From assembly GCA_002389385.1 (NCBI GenBank), contig DGOK01000125.1, positions 1 through 20,004 of the forward strand: 20,004 bases of DNA, read 5' to 3'. The translations under genes and the position numbers were made by a program. This document shows positions 1-7,932 of the stretch, one piece after another. Each line of letters starts with the position of its first letter. Position 1 is the stretch's first letter. The stretch is from Rhodospirillaceae bacterium UBA4468 (GTDB lineage: Bacteria > Pseudomonadota > Alphaproteobacteria > Rhodospirillales > Casp-alpha2). The notes below the pieces were generated by a model. The model was given only the letters and a program-made list of their open reading frames with translations, did not search any database and had not been told where the DNA came from.

Positions 1-24
1 AATAATAAGGGGGGATGGGAAAAA

Positions 25-639
25 CTAGGCAGCGAGTGGCTTTGATAGTGTGTCTACAGCAACCATAACGCGCTCAGCGATTGGCTTAGATGCGCTCTCA
101 GCAAATTTTACAGTCTGCTCAGAAATCTTACGGCTTTCGACAACAGCTTTCTCGTACTGCGATTTTGCAACAGTGCTCTGGATCTCAACGATCTCAGTCA
201 CTGATTTACAGCCCATGAGCTTCTGCGTGACAGCAACAGTCTCTTCGAGGTTTGCTTGAGCCAATTGCATAATTGATGAATTGATCTCTTTAAAACCTTT
301 AGAGAAGATTTCATTCGACTTAACGAAGGCATCAATGTTGCTTTTTGAGAACGCAATAACGTCTTCATAGCCCTTGTAAGCTTCGGCACCAGCTTTTGTG
401 GCAGCTGCGAATTGCTCTTCACCCATAGCAACAGCCTTCTCAACACCCTTTTTTGCAACTTCGGTGTTCGTCTTTACGATCGTCTCAACAGCTTCCTGGC
501 TCACTTTAACAGCAGCTTCAACCGGCGCTACAGGTGCAGGTGATGCTTTAGCTGCAGGTTTAGTCAATTTTGGTGCTGGTGCAGCTTTAGTCGCAGGTTT
601 TGTTGATTTTAGTGCAGCCGCTTTTTTAGTCGTCGCCAT
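25..639 (-). CDS. Phasin family protein (PHB granule-associated)
   Basis: Phasins coat intracellular polyhydroxyalkanoate granules and control their size and number. The 204-residue product has a low-complexity Lys/Ala/Pro tail at about residues 1-40. It is followed by a long amphipathic helical region (about 45-200) rich in Ala, Lys, Glu and Ser with no predicted membrane segment, matching the phasin_2 type (e.g. EQFAAATKAGAEAYKGYEDV at 75-94 and FVKSNEIFSKGF at 105-116). The start is the ATG at 639, preceded by an AGGAG ribosome-binding site at 648-652. Promoter and operator sequences lie upstream at 717-791. The basic N-terminal tail resembles the Ala-Lys-Pro repeats of PhaF-like phasins, which can bind DNA; here that is inference. 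Family assignment is quite secure. Confidence 0.9.
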   Translation of the reverse strand: MATTKKAAALKSTKPATKAAPAPKLTKPAAKASPAPVAPVEAAVKVSQEAVETIVKTNTEVAKKGVEKAVAMGEEQFAAATKAGAEAYKGYEDVIAFSKSNIDAFVKSNEIFSKGFKEINSSIMQLAQANLEETVAVTQKLMGCKSVTEIVEIQSTVAKSQYEKAVVESRKISEQTVKFAESASKPIAERVMVAVDTLSKPLAA

Positions 640-716
640 GATAATAACTCCTATCGCTGGATTTCCGTTGATTTGACGTCATGTCCCTTCTAAACGGAAA
701 ACCACATAATATATTT

Positions 717-730
717 TTGCTGCAATGCAA
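717..730. promoter_or_regulatory. Downstream operator, probable PhaR site
   Basis: TTGCTGCAATGCAA (minus strand TTGCATTGCAGCAA) is a second TGC/GCA-rich near-palindrome. It lies just downstream of the predicted phasin transcription start, where a bound repressor would block initiation or escape. Together with 777-791 it brackets the promoter. Confidence 0.55.
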
Positions 731-741
731 CATTCATTCTT

Positions 742-769
742 AATATAGCCCTGTAGCTTAACATGTCAA
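742..769 (-). promoter_or_regulatory. Sigma70-type promoter of the phasin gene
   Basis: Read on the minus strand there is a perfect -35 TTGACA (764-769), a 16-base spacer and a -10 TATATT (742-747). This predicts a start near 735 and a leader of about 95 bases before the phasin ATG. It is the best promoter match in the window and points at the right gene. Confidence 0.7.
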
Positions 770-776
770 TTATTTA

Positions 777-791
777 TTGTGCAGTGCACAA
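777..791. promoter_or_regulatory. Upstream operator, probable PhaR site
   Basis: TTGTGCAGTGCACAA is a perfect 15-base palindrome around a central base, lying directly upstream of the phasin -35 box. Alphaproteobacterial PhaR (the polyhydroxyalkanoate-responsive repressor) binds TGC/GCA-rich inverted repeats upstream of phasin and phaR genes. The palindrome is seen; assignment to PhaR is inference from that preference and the target gene. Confidence 0.6.
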
Positions 792-1059
792 AAATACAAT
801 GTGAGTATTATCGATTATAATCAGTAGCTTAATTTATACGTCATGTTTGAATAAGTTTATTTCACAATTGCGAGACAAAAAATGAATAATTACAAAAAAC
901 CATCAAAATTATTGACAAAAGTAGACATGTTAACCGCTTGTTATCTCTCCATGGGGTACCAAAGGATTAATATGACGAAAGAATATCGTCGACGGCAGTG
1001 CAATATTGGCTTTAAAATCAATCTTGCACGCTGGAAACGACCAAAGAATTTTAGGCGAG
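792..1059. other. Gene-poor leader between phasin and carboxypeptidase genes
   Basis: About 420 bases (640-1059) separate the two divergent genes. The left part holds the phasin control region. The right part (792-1059) is AT-rich and should hold the carboxypeptidase promoter. A perfect TTGACA lies at 912-917, but no convincing -10 sits at normal spacing (TTATCT at 941 is too far). A 76-codon frame starting at 882 has no convincing ribosome site, an unremarkable basic product and runs into the carboxypeptidase gene, so I do not call it. Confidence 0.4.
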
Positions 1060-2274
1060 ATGAGGATGATACCGCGTGCGGCCTGGGGGCAATCGATGAA
1101 ACCAGCCAGTAACATACTGAAAAACATCATCCTTTGTACATTCTTTTTGTGCATGTCTACCGGTGTGCTTAGCACGCCAGCACAAGCAAAGTATGCCAGC
1201 CTCGTCATAGACGCTGATACGGGAGAGATTCTACACGCGACGAACGAAGAAACTCGCAATTATCCGGCATCACTTACAAAAATGATGACGCTGTATATGA
1301 TTTTTGACGGTCTTGAGAGAAAACGCTGGTCTCTGTCCACAAAACTTAAGGTCTCTCGACGTGCCGCACGCCAACCCGCTTCCAAGTTGGGCCTGCGCGC
1401 TGGATCAACAATTACCGTCAAACAAGCTATTCTTGCACTCGCAACGAAGTCAGCGAACGATGTTGCGACTACCGTGGCTGAGAACATCAGTGGCCGTGAA
1501 CGTAACTTTGCCCTCAAAATGACAGCGAAGGCGCGCTCATTGGGCATGTACAAGACGACATTCCGCAATGCATCAGGGTTGCCACATCGGGCTCAAATGT
1601 CGACGGCAAAGGATATGTCAATTCTTGCACGTGCCCTCCTCCGCGATTTCCCAAAGTATTATCACTACTTTTCGACTCAATCGTTTCGATATAACGGCGT
1701 AAAGTACAGCACCCATAACAAACTATTAAAGACGTACCCAGGCGCCGATGGCTTTAAAACGGGTTATATTCGTGCGTCAGGCTTTAATCTTGTCGCCTCA
1801 GCCAAGCGTAAAGGACGCCGGATTATTGGTGTTGTTTTTGGCGGACGGTCATCCAAGCAACGCAACCGTCATATGGCGAAGCTTTTAGATAAAGGCTTTG
1901 CTCGTATATTTAATCAAACGGGCGCGCCTTTGATTGCAAAGGCGACACCCAAGGCCTCTAGCAAAGCTAAAACGATCAATACTACAAGCAGAAGAACCCC
2001 GTCACATGACACATGGGGTGTTCAAGTTGGCGCATTCGCAAAAGTATCACAGGCACAAAATGCAGCTGAGAAAGCTATCGACAAAGCTTCACGCTATCTC
2101 AATGGTGGCAACATCCGGATTGTGAAGCTGAATAAACGCAGCGGTAAAGTCCTTCACCGGGCTCGTATCGTTGGCATTTCAAAACGTGATGCTTATCGGA
2201 CGTGCCGTGTGCTTAAGGATTGCATGGAGTTGCGAACTGCATCTTCGCCAGAACTGGCGTCTCGACTGAACTAA
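1060..2274 (+). CDS. D-alanyl-D-alanine carboxypeptidase with C-terminal SPOR domain
   Basis: A secreted penicillin-binding protein that trims the terminal D-Ala from peptidoglycan stem peptides in the periplasm. All three serine-peptidase S11 motifs are present: SLTK (nucleophile Ser about residue 71), SAN (about 131) and KTG (about 233). A hydrophobic signal peptide ends at STPAQA, just before KYASLVID. The tail (about 318-388, starting DTWGVQVGAFAK) is a SPOR domain, which in this family binds denuded glycan at division sites. Start choice: the longest frame opens with TTG at 1006. The ATG at 1060 follows AGG at 1053-1055, while the ATG at 1096 gives the most compact signal peptide but only a GGGGG upstream; 1060 or 1096 is the likely start. 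The stop overlaps the stop of the convergent next gene. Confidence 0.92.
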   Translation: MRMIPRAAWGQSMKPASNILKNIILCTFFLCMSTGVLSTPAQAKYASLVIDADTGEILHATNEETRNYPASLTKMMTLYMIFDGLERKRWSLSTKLKVSRRAARQPASKLGLRAGSTITVKQAILALATKSANDVATTVAENISGRERNFALKMTAKARSLGMYKTTFRNASGLPHRAQMSTAKDMSILARALLRDFPKYYHYFSTQSFRYNGVKYSTHNKLLKTYPGADGFKTGYIRASGFNLVASAKRKGRRIIGVVFGGRSSKQRNRHMAKLLDKGFARIFNQTGAPLIAKATPKASSKAKTINTTSRRTPSHDTWGVQVGAFAKVSQAQNAAEKAIDKASRYLNGGNIRIVKLNKRSGKVLHRARIVGISKRDAYRTCRVLKDCMELRTASSPELASRLN

Positions 2275-2687
2275 ACCAGTTCGCCACGCGCCATTCCATT
2301 TAGAAATTCCAGCTTCTCAGTCCCCTGCCATTCTTCAAGGAACCAAGGTTTATTTGTCAGTGTCATTGATTGTGCAGGGACAAATACACGTGCTTCAATC
2401 TGCTCCCCATCTGCAACATCTACAATTACGATATGAGTATCGTACTCATGACCTTCAAAAGCATTCAATTGATCAACTTCATCTGCCGTGACATCTCTGA
2501 CGAGAATACCGTCAACTGAGTTTTCAGGGTCTAGGACAATGCCAGGGTATGTTGCATCCGCGACGTAGACGCGTTTGTAACCAGCTAGCGTTGCTGGGGC
2601 GGGTGCGAAACTAGATAATGGCCGATCAAGTATCTGGTCTGCAACATCTGCATCCATAAGGGTGCCCATAAAGAAGTAATTCCACAT
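2271..2687 (-). CDS. AIG2/gamma-glutamylcyclotransferase-like protein
   Basis: This 138-residue protein matches the small GGCT/AIG2 fold, whose members release 5-oxoproline from gamma-glutamyl amines or peptides. The N-terminal substrate loop YFFMGTL (residues 4-10) matches the family YxxYGT/L pattern. The conserved acidic catalytic position is E78 in FEGHEYD. The C-terminal GTEKLEFLNG is also typical. Its true substrate cannot be read from sequence, and bacterial members are often of unknown role. The gene converges on the carboxypeptidase gene with a 4-base overlap of the two ends, leaving no space for a terminator. It lies 50 bases downstream of the phosphomutase gene on the same strand and could be the last gene of that transcript. 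Confidence 0.8.
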   Translation of the reverse strand: MWNYFFMGTLMDADVADQILDRPLSSFAPAPATLAGYKRVYVADATYPGIVLDPENSVDGILVRDVTADEVDQLNAFEGHEYDTHIVIVDVADGEQIEARVFVPAQSMTLTNKPWFLEEWQGTEKLEFLNGMARGELV

Positions 2688-2737
2688 ACTTTAGGTTACG
2701 AAACCGATTTCTGGTTCGCAAGCTCTAAGGCGAGAGA

Positions 2738-4126
2738 CTAGATCGCAGAGGCGTCGATATCGCTTTCGCGAAGCTGAGAACGCACTTCATCTAATAAGCG
2801 CTCTAACCCTGCTTCAGTGTCTGACTCGCACCTTACAACCAACATGGGCTGGGTATTGGATGCACGGAGCAGCCACCAACCGTCAGCTGTTTCAGCCCGC
2901 ACACCATCCATATCGAAAATCGTTACATCCTTCATCGCACGCGCACGAGATGCGATCTCATCAACGGCAATAAACTTTCGATCATCAGGGCAATCAAATC
3001 TAATTTCAGGCGTGTTATGCATGCTTGGCATTGCATCCAGTATATCCGCTAACGTTTCATCAGCTGAAGCGAGAACAGACAATAACCTGATGGCCGAATA
3101 AAGCGCGTCATCATACCCGTAATAGCGATGCTTAAAGAATATGTGTGCGCTCATTTCACCTGCTAGTGGTGAGTTAAGCTCAACCATCTTTGATTTAATA
3201 TGAGAATGCCCGGCTTTCCACATGACGGGTTTGCCACCTAAACGGCGGATCTCGTCAAAGAACACGCGACTAGCCTTCACATCACACAGGATATTCGCAC
3301 CTGGCTCATCAGCCAGCACTTCACGTGCCAACAATGCGAGCAACTGATCGCCCCACATCACACGTCCGTGTTGGTCAATAATACCGATGCGGTCGCCATC
3401 TCCGTCGAAACCAATACCAAGATCACATTTCTCTCGCGCAACGAGTTCTTTTAATTGATCAAGGTTTGCTTCAACTGTGGGATCGGGATGATGCGCTGGA
3501 AACGTGCCATCAATTTCTGAATTAATAACGAAATGTTCGCCAGGAAGTTTTGCAACCAAAGCATCTGTGACGGCACCCGCCGCGCCATTACCCGGGTCCC
3601 AGGCAACTTTAAGCGTTTTTGTGCCTGTTAAATCTTTAAATAGACGTTCAACATATCTATCGAACACGTCGACGTGTTCCAAACGCCCTTCTCCATCGAC
3701 AAAGTCTTTAGCATCAACACGCCGCCCTAAACGTAAGATATCTTTGTCGAAAAAAGCATCCCCGCCCAAAGTCATTTTAAGACCATTAAATTCTGGAGGG
3801 TTGTGCGAACCTGTAATCATTAAGCCTGCATCGGCTTCAAGGATATGCGTGGCGAAATACAGCATCGGTGACGGACCAAGACCTGAACGGAACACCTCAA
3901 TACCAGAAGCGACAAGTCCATCAACAAGTGCCTGCTCGAGCCCAGGTGAGGATAGTCGTCCATCATACCCTACTGCAGCACGTTTACCGCCCAAAGCATG
4001 CATCTCCGCTGCGAACGCACGGCCGATTACATAAAGATCATCTTCACTCAGTTCATTAGGAACCACGCCGCGAATATCGTATGCCCTAAGAATTGAAGGG
4101 CTCAGTGGACGTGTAGCATATTGCAT
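2738..4126 (-). CDS. Phosphomannomutase/phosphoglucomutase
   Basis: A cytosolic alpha-D-phosphohexomutase interconverting the 6- and 1-phosphates of mannose and/or glucose, feeding nucleotide-sugar synthesis. All four family signatures are seen in order: the phosphoserine loop TGSHNPPEFNGLK (Ser107), the magnesium loop DGDGDR (241-246), the sugar-binding loop GEMSAH (323-328) and the phosphate-binding loop RASNTQP (421-427). GEMSAH is the form found in dual-specificity PMM/PGM enzymes of the AlgC type. The length of 462 residues is normal. The start lies two bases beyond the stop of the UDP-glucose dehydrogenase gene, so the pair is almost certainly co-transcribed. Glucose versus mannose preference is not decidable here. 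Confidence 0.95.
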   Translation of the reverse strand: MQYATRPLSPSILRAYDIRGVVPNELSEDDLYVIGRAFAAEMHALGGKRAAVGYDGRLSSPGLEQALVDGLVASGIEVFRSGLGPSPMLYFATHILEADAGLMITGSHNPPEFNGLKMTLGGDAFFDKDILRLGRRVDAKDFVDGEGRLEHVDVFDRYVERLFKDLTGTKTLKVAWDPGNGAAGAVTDALVAKLPGEHFVINSEIDGTFPAHHPDPTVEANLDQLKELVAREKCDLGIGFDGDGDRIGIIDQHGRVMWGDQLLALLAREVLADEPGANILCDVKASRVFFDEIRRLGGKPVMWKAGHSHIKSKMVELNSPLAGEMSAHIFFKHRYYGYDDALYSAIRLLSVLASADETLADILDAMPSMHNTPEIRFDCPDDRKFIAVDEIASRARAMKDVTIFDMDGVRAETADGWWLLRASNTQPMLVVRCESDTEAGLERLLDEVRSQLRESDIDASAI

Positions 4127-4128
4127 GT

Positions 4129-5454
4129 TTACGAAGAGCTCACTTCACGTTGTGGACGACCGATACTATGGTACTGGAATCCGTTCTCAGCCATCTCGCC
4201 TGATTCGTATATATTCCGCAGGTCAACCATGACAGGATTGCGCATCAATGACTTTACGCGATCAAGATCAAGCGCACGGAATTCATTCCATTCAGTGATG
4301 ATGACCAAGGCATCCGCGTCATTCATTGTATCATAAGCATTCTCGCACCAGTTAACATCCGGCAGCATATGCTTAGCCTCTTTCATGCCTTCTGGATCGT
4401 AAGCAAAAACGTCCGCACCTAATTCTTGAATAGCTGGCACGATATCAAGGCTTGGGCTCTCGCGCATATCATCAGTATTCGGTTTGAATGTGAGACCAAG
4501 AACAGCGATCTTTTTACCCTTCAAATCACCACCAATCGCATTCGCGACCCGAACAGCCATTTTCTTTTTTCGCGACTCGTTCACAGCAACAACCGTTTCA
4601 ATGATTGTTAAGGGACTGCCAGCATCACGGGCAGTCGAAACAAGTGCGCGTGTATCCTTAGGAAAGCATGATCCACCATAACCAGGTCCGGCGTGCAGGA
4701 ATTTTTTGCCAATACGTCCATCAAGACCAATACCCTTTGCAACGTCATGGACATCAGCATCAACAACTTCGCACAGGTCAGCGATTTCATTGATGAAGCT
4801 GATTTTCGCTGCCAAAAATGTATTCGCAGCATATTTGATCAGCTCGGAAGACTGGCGCGATGTGAACACAATGGGGGTTTCAATAAGAAATAGAGGACGA
4901 TAAAGGTCACGCATGGCATCGCGCGCACGCTCAGAAGCCGTACCAATAACCACCCGGTCCGGGCGCATGAAATCACTAATGGCCGACCCTTCACGCAAAA
5001 ACTCTGGGTTTGAGACGACATCAAATTCCGCATCAGGACATGCTTCACGAATAATTCGCTCAACTTCCCGACCTGTACCAACAGGAACCGTTGATTTGGT
5101 TACAACGACTGTATAACCGTCCATTGCATGCGCAATTTCCTCGGCTGCAGCGTAAACATAACTAAGATCAGCATGCCCGTCACCGCGACGGCTCGGCGTG
5201 CCCACTGCGATAAAAACAGCACTCACACCTTTTAGAGCAGCAGTTAAATCTGTCGTAAAATTAAGGCGCTCGGCCTTTACGTTATTCGCAACAAGATCTT
5301 CAAGGCCTGGCTCATAAATCGGCATTTGCCCCTTATGAAGACCAGCAATCTTAGCGTCATCTTTATCGACACAAATTACATTATGTCCAAATTCTGAGAA
5401 ACATGCTCCAGAAACAAGGCCGACATAGCCTGTTCCGATCATTGCGACGCGCAT
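4129..5454 (-). CDS. ugd: UDP-glucose 6-dehydrogenase
   Basis: Oxidises UDP-glucose twice with NAD+ to UDP-glucuronate, a precursor for acidic exopolysaccharide, capsule or lipopolysaccharide. The product (441 residues) starts with a Rossmann motif MIGTGYVG (residues 5-12). It also carries STVPVGT (121-127), NPEFLREG (149-156), KYAANTF (207-213) and the catalytic cysteine in GGSCFPKD (Cys263). The C-terminal UDP-binding domain includes LGLTFKPNTDDMRESPS. The start ATG at 5454 follows AAGGGG on the minus strand. It is the first gene of a pair with the phosphomutase, spaced by two bases. Together they supply glucose-1-phosphate-derived sugar nucleotides; no glycosyltransferase is next to them. 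Confidence 0.96.
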   Translation of the reverse strand: MRVAMIGTGYVGLVSGACFSEFGHNVICVDKDDAKIAGLHKGQMPIYEPGLEDLVANNVKAERLNFTTDLTAALKGVSAVFIAVGTPSRRGDGHADLSYVYAAAEEIAHAMDGYTVVVTKSTVPVGTGREVERIIREACPDAEFDVVSNPEFLREGSAISDFMRPDRVVIGTASERARDAMRDLYRPLFLIETPIVFTSRQSSELIKYAANTFLAAKISFINEIADLCEVVDADVHDVAKGIGLDGRIGKKFLHAGPGYGGSCFPKDTRALVSTARDAGSPLTIIETVVAVNESRKKKMAVRVANAIGGDLKGKKIAVLGLTFKPNTDDMRESPSLDIVPAIQELGADVFAYDPEGMKEAKHMLPDVNWCENAYDTMNDADALVIITEWNEFRALDLDRVKSLMRNPVMVDLRNIYESGEMAENGFQYHSIGRPQREVSSS

Positions 5455-5549
5455 AAATTCATCCCCTTAAGACGCTTAAAATCACCGATTTTCTGCCATA
5501 CCCAAGGCGTTCGGGCAAGCAGCGCAAAAATAAGGGTAGAATACCTAAG

Positions 5550-6275
5550 TTAGGATTTTAATAAGACGTCACGTGCTTCGTTGATTTTTGACGCTAAATA
5601 AGCAGAACCGCCACGGTCAGGGTGTAAACTGGCAATAAGTCTGTGATGCGCAGCTTTGATCGCAGCTTCGTCAGCATCATCATCTAATCCCAGCACCCTA
5701 TAGGCTTCGGCACAATCCATCGAGCCACTTGACCGATTCTGCTGCGTATCTTCATTTTGATGAGATGCGTTCTCTGCGCTATCACGCCATTCTGAGTGTG
5801 TTCTATCCAGATAGGCTGCTAAGAGACGAGCTGATTCGACATCCTGAACAGCATACGTTTCATAGAGGTCGACCAGTTCTTCGAACGATAATGTCCTCAG
5901 GTTCTTGCCGTTGTGAAGTCCTTTTCGAATCACACCATCCATATTCCCAGTGTCATGATCCAGGTACATCTCAAGAAACTCACTTGAGACTTCGCTGCCC
6001 ATCCCGTGAGAGCCACCGGATTCCATACGAGAAAAGTTCTTTGCGCTACGAGCAGCTGCTAGGGCACGCATGAGCCAAGGCAGCAATACCGGCAACAACC
6101 AGATCAACATCATAAATTTGCCGCTAAACACGACAAATAATAAAATGATTCCACCAGCACCGTAAGCGACCCATTTGAGTGAATGGACCATCTTCTTTGG
6201 TTCGGCATTCACAAACCATTTGCCCGCTAAAAGAAGTACTGCCAGCAATCCGACCCCAAGAATAAGATAGATCAT
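5550..6275 (-). CDS. Membrane-anchored J-domain protein
   Basis: The 241-residue product has two hydrophobic stretches (about 3-20 and 35-72). These are followed by a polar linker and a C-terminal J domain (about 186-241) with the Hsp70-stimulating HPD motif at 218-220 (SLHPDRGG). Membrane anchor first and J domain last is the arrangement of DjlA/Tim14-like co-chaperones, which recruit DnaK to a membrane site. The middle region (about 100-150, GLHNGKNLRTLSFEELVDLY) is conserved-looking but not a family I can name. The start ATG overlaps the upstream VWA gene's TGA (ATGA, 6272-6275), so translation is coupled. The client is unknown. Confidence 0.82.
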   Translation of the reverse strand: MIYLILGVGLLAVLLLAGKWFVNAEPKKMVHSLKWVAYGAGGIILLFVVFSGKFMMLIWLLPVLLPWLMRALAAARSAKNFSRMESGGSHGMGSEVSSEFLEMYLDHDTGNMDGVIRKGLHNGKNLRTLSFEELVDLYETYAVQDVESARLLAAYLDRTHSEWRDSAENASHQNEDTQQNRSSGSMDCAEAYRVLGLDDDADEAAIKAAHHRLIASLHPDRGGSAYLASKINEARDVLLKS

Positions 6276-6988
6276 GAGCCATTACCGTTCATCTGATTAG
6301 TCAACATCAACACGGTTCCACCTTCACGTTTCGCTCTGTCTACCAATGCGGCCCTACCACCGGCAGCATATACCGCAACAGCTGCCAGCAATTCGCGCAA
6401 TACAGAGGCACTTGAATGATCAAAGCTCATACATGCACCACCTGATAACGTCGCAATTTGCTGAAATGCGAATTTCGCCACTGGATCATGTCCTTCATGA
6501 AAGATAAATGCCGGCACACCTAACAAGCCAAGCTCGCCTGCAATCTTGCCCAGATGATCAACATCTTCTTCAACGCAGTCACCGACAAAAACCATCGCAT
6601 TCAATCGGTCACGTTTGGCCTCATTTACAGCATGCTGCAAAACTTTTGAGATTTGTGTCTCGCCCGCAAGGCAGAATACGGACGTCATCAAACGCATAAG
6701 GTCGCGCTCGTTTGTCGTCCAGGGCCCAACCTTGAACTCGCCGAAACCACGATAAAACGTCAACTGGATATCCAGCCCACCCAGTGCAGCCGTTTCTTGA
6801 AACATCTGTCCCTGAATTGATGCAGCCGTATCCCATGATGGCTGACGGCTGGCCGTCGCATCCATTGCAAACATCAAACGCCCGCGCTGACCATTGGTCC
6901 GCGCACGCTTAGTTGTTGCAGCAACCTTTGATAAGAATGCATCAACGTCTTTTGGGCGTGCCCTTTTATCGGGTAAATCGTCTGCCAC
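6272..6988 (-). CDS. VWA (von Willebrand factor A) domain protein
   Basis: A 238-residue cytosolic protein with one VWA fold. The metal-ion adhesion site is DATAS (D43, T45, S47; the common form is DxSxS), with T111 in LAGETQ and D137 in VFVGD completing it. The central Rossmann-like strands are plain. A basic 35-residue N-terminus precedes the domain and a Gly/Asn-rich tail follows. There is no signal peptide or membrane segment. The start is GTG at 6988, supported by AAAGGA six bases upstream. It overlaps the J-domain gene by four bases and follows mipZ by 82 bases. VWA domains usually scaffold metal-dependent complexes or AAA+ machines, but no AAA+ partner is present here. Function unknown. 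Confidence 0.8.
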   Translation of the reverse strand: MADDLPDKRARPKDVDAFLSKVAATTKRARTNGQRGRLMFAMDATASRQPSWDTAASIQGQMFQETAALGGLDIQLTFYRGFGEFKVGPWTTNERDLMRLMTSVFCLAGETQISKVLQHAVNEAKRDRLNAMVFVGDCVEEDVDHLGKIAGELGLLGVPAFIFHEGHDPVAKFAFQQIATLSGGACMSFDHSSASVLRELLAAVAVYAAGGRAALVDRAKREGGTVLMLTNQMNGNGS

Positions 6989-7000
6989 TTAAGTTCCTTT

Positions 7001-7021
7001 TCTCAGATATATACTCTGAGA
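7001..7021. repeat. Inverted repeat in the leader of the VWA gene
   Basis: TCTCAGA (7001-7007) and TCTGAGA (7015-7021) form a perfect 7-base stem around a 7-base loop. It sits between mipZ and the VWA gene, immediately before the VWA ribosome-binding site. No U-run follows in the transcribed direction, so it does not look like an intrinsic terminator. It could be a small operator or an RNA hairpin affecting translation. Weak evidence. Confidence 0.35.
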
Positions 7022-7070
7022 TAAGCGTTTTTCCGTATATTGCCATGCCTAGCTAGACCTCAAGCTTACT

Positions 7071-7898
7071 TTATATAGCGGCAGGCAATGGAGGCAGCTT
7101 AAAGCCGTCAATAATCGCAAACACTTCATCTCTTGCAGCCACATGCGATCGACTTAATGCACCCCCGCCTGCGGCCTGTTTCAGGTCTAGAATTGTTAAC
7201 CCGACAAGAAAGAGTTCACGAAAAATAACGCGTTCAGAAAACCCTGGAAGTGCACGGAAACCTAGTCTCTTTGAAAGCTCACGAATAGCTTGTTCCACTT
7301 CACGCTTATTGTGCGCGTCCAGGTTCGACAAACGGTTTCGCATCACAATCCAATCGATGGTCCCGCTATCGCGCGCCACTTTTTCTTTTTTGGCTTCCCA
7401 GATCGCTTCAGAATAATGACTAGGTCCCTTTATATTCAGATCATGTCCATCCATATGCGCCAAACTATCAAGATCAACAAAGCTGTCGTTCATCGGCGTG
7501 ACCAGAGTATCTGCATATGTATGTGCTAGGAATGAAAGCTTGTTGGCGGCGCCCGGGGTATCGATCACGACGATATCATGAGATAGCCCCGTGCCTTCTA
7601 TAACCAATCGAAGACGTTCTGATTCTTCTGCCAGTTCAGCATTTGTGACACCGTCCGCAGCATGCCCCTTAATACGGTAATGCTCAGGGACGGGATAATC
7701 TCGTCCCATTTTTTTATTAAAGATTTCGCGATTAACGATGTAACGACTCAACGTTCCTTGACGTCCATCAACGTCAATAGTGGCAACACGATAGCCTTTC
7801 ATCATGAGAGCAACGGCAACGTGCATCGACGTTGTCGATTTCCCACTACCACCTTTTTCGTTGCCTATGACAATGATGTGCGCACCTGATGCACTCAC
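7071..7898 (-). CDS. mipZ: MipZ, division-plane positioning ParA-type ATPase
   Basis: MipZ is the alphaproteobacterial ATPase that binds ParB at the poles, forms a gradient and inhibits FtsZ so that division occurs mid-cell. The product begins HIIVIGNEKGGSGKSTTSMH, a deviant Walker A with the signature Lys (K15) and P-loop Lys (K20). DVDGRQGTLSRYIVNR is the MipZ version of the next motif, and Walker B is DIVVIDTPG. Length 275 is normal. I choose the GTG at 7898 because GAGG lies six bases before it; the longer frame from a TTG at 7910 has no ribosome site and adds four residues. It lies 34 bases after the oxidoreductase gene and before the VWA and J-domain genes. Confidence 0.92.
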   Translation of the reverse strand: MSASGAHIIVIGNEKGGSGKSTTSMHVAVALMMKGYRVATIDVDGRQGTLSRYIVNREIFNKKMGRDYPVPEHYRIKGHAADGVTNAELAEESERLRLVIEGTGLSHDIVVIDTPGAANKLSFLAHTYADTLVTPMNDSFVDLDSLAHMDGHDLNIKGPSHYSEAIWEAKKEKVARDSGTIDWIVMRNRLSNLDAHNKREVEQAIRELSKRLGFRALPGFSERVIFRELFLVGLTILDLKQAAGGGALSRSHVAARDEVFAIIDGFKLPPLPAAI

Positions 7899-7932
7899 GG
7901 ATAACCTCAAATTCTAAGTCTGCACCAAAAAA

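Noticed and set aside
1006..1059. Extended N-terminus of the carboxypeptidase from a TTG at 1006
   Set aside because: It would place an extra basic segment before the signal peptide; the ATGs at 1060 and 1096 fit a secreted protein better.
882..1112. A 76-codon rightward frame beginning ATG at 882
   Set aside because: No convincing ribosome site, no recognisable product, and it overlaps the start of the carboxypeptidase gene in another frame.
3504..4034. Long open frame (176 codons) antisense to the phosphomutase
   Set aside because: It lies wholly inside a gene with all catalytic motifs; the product is Ser/Pro/Thr-rich low-complexity translation typical of a shadow frame.
5478..5492. AAAATC-ACC-GATTTT hairpin between ugd and the J-domain gene
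   Set aside because: Short, AT-rich stem with no GC core or U-run; not a credible terminator.
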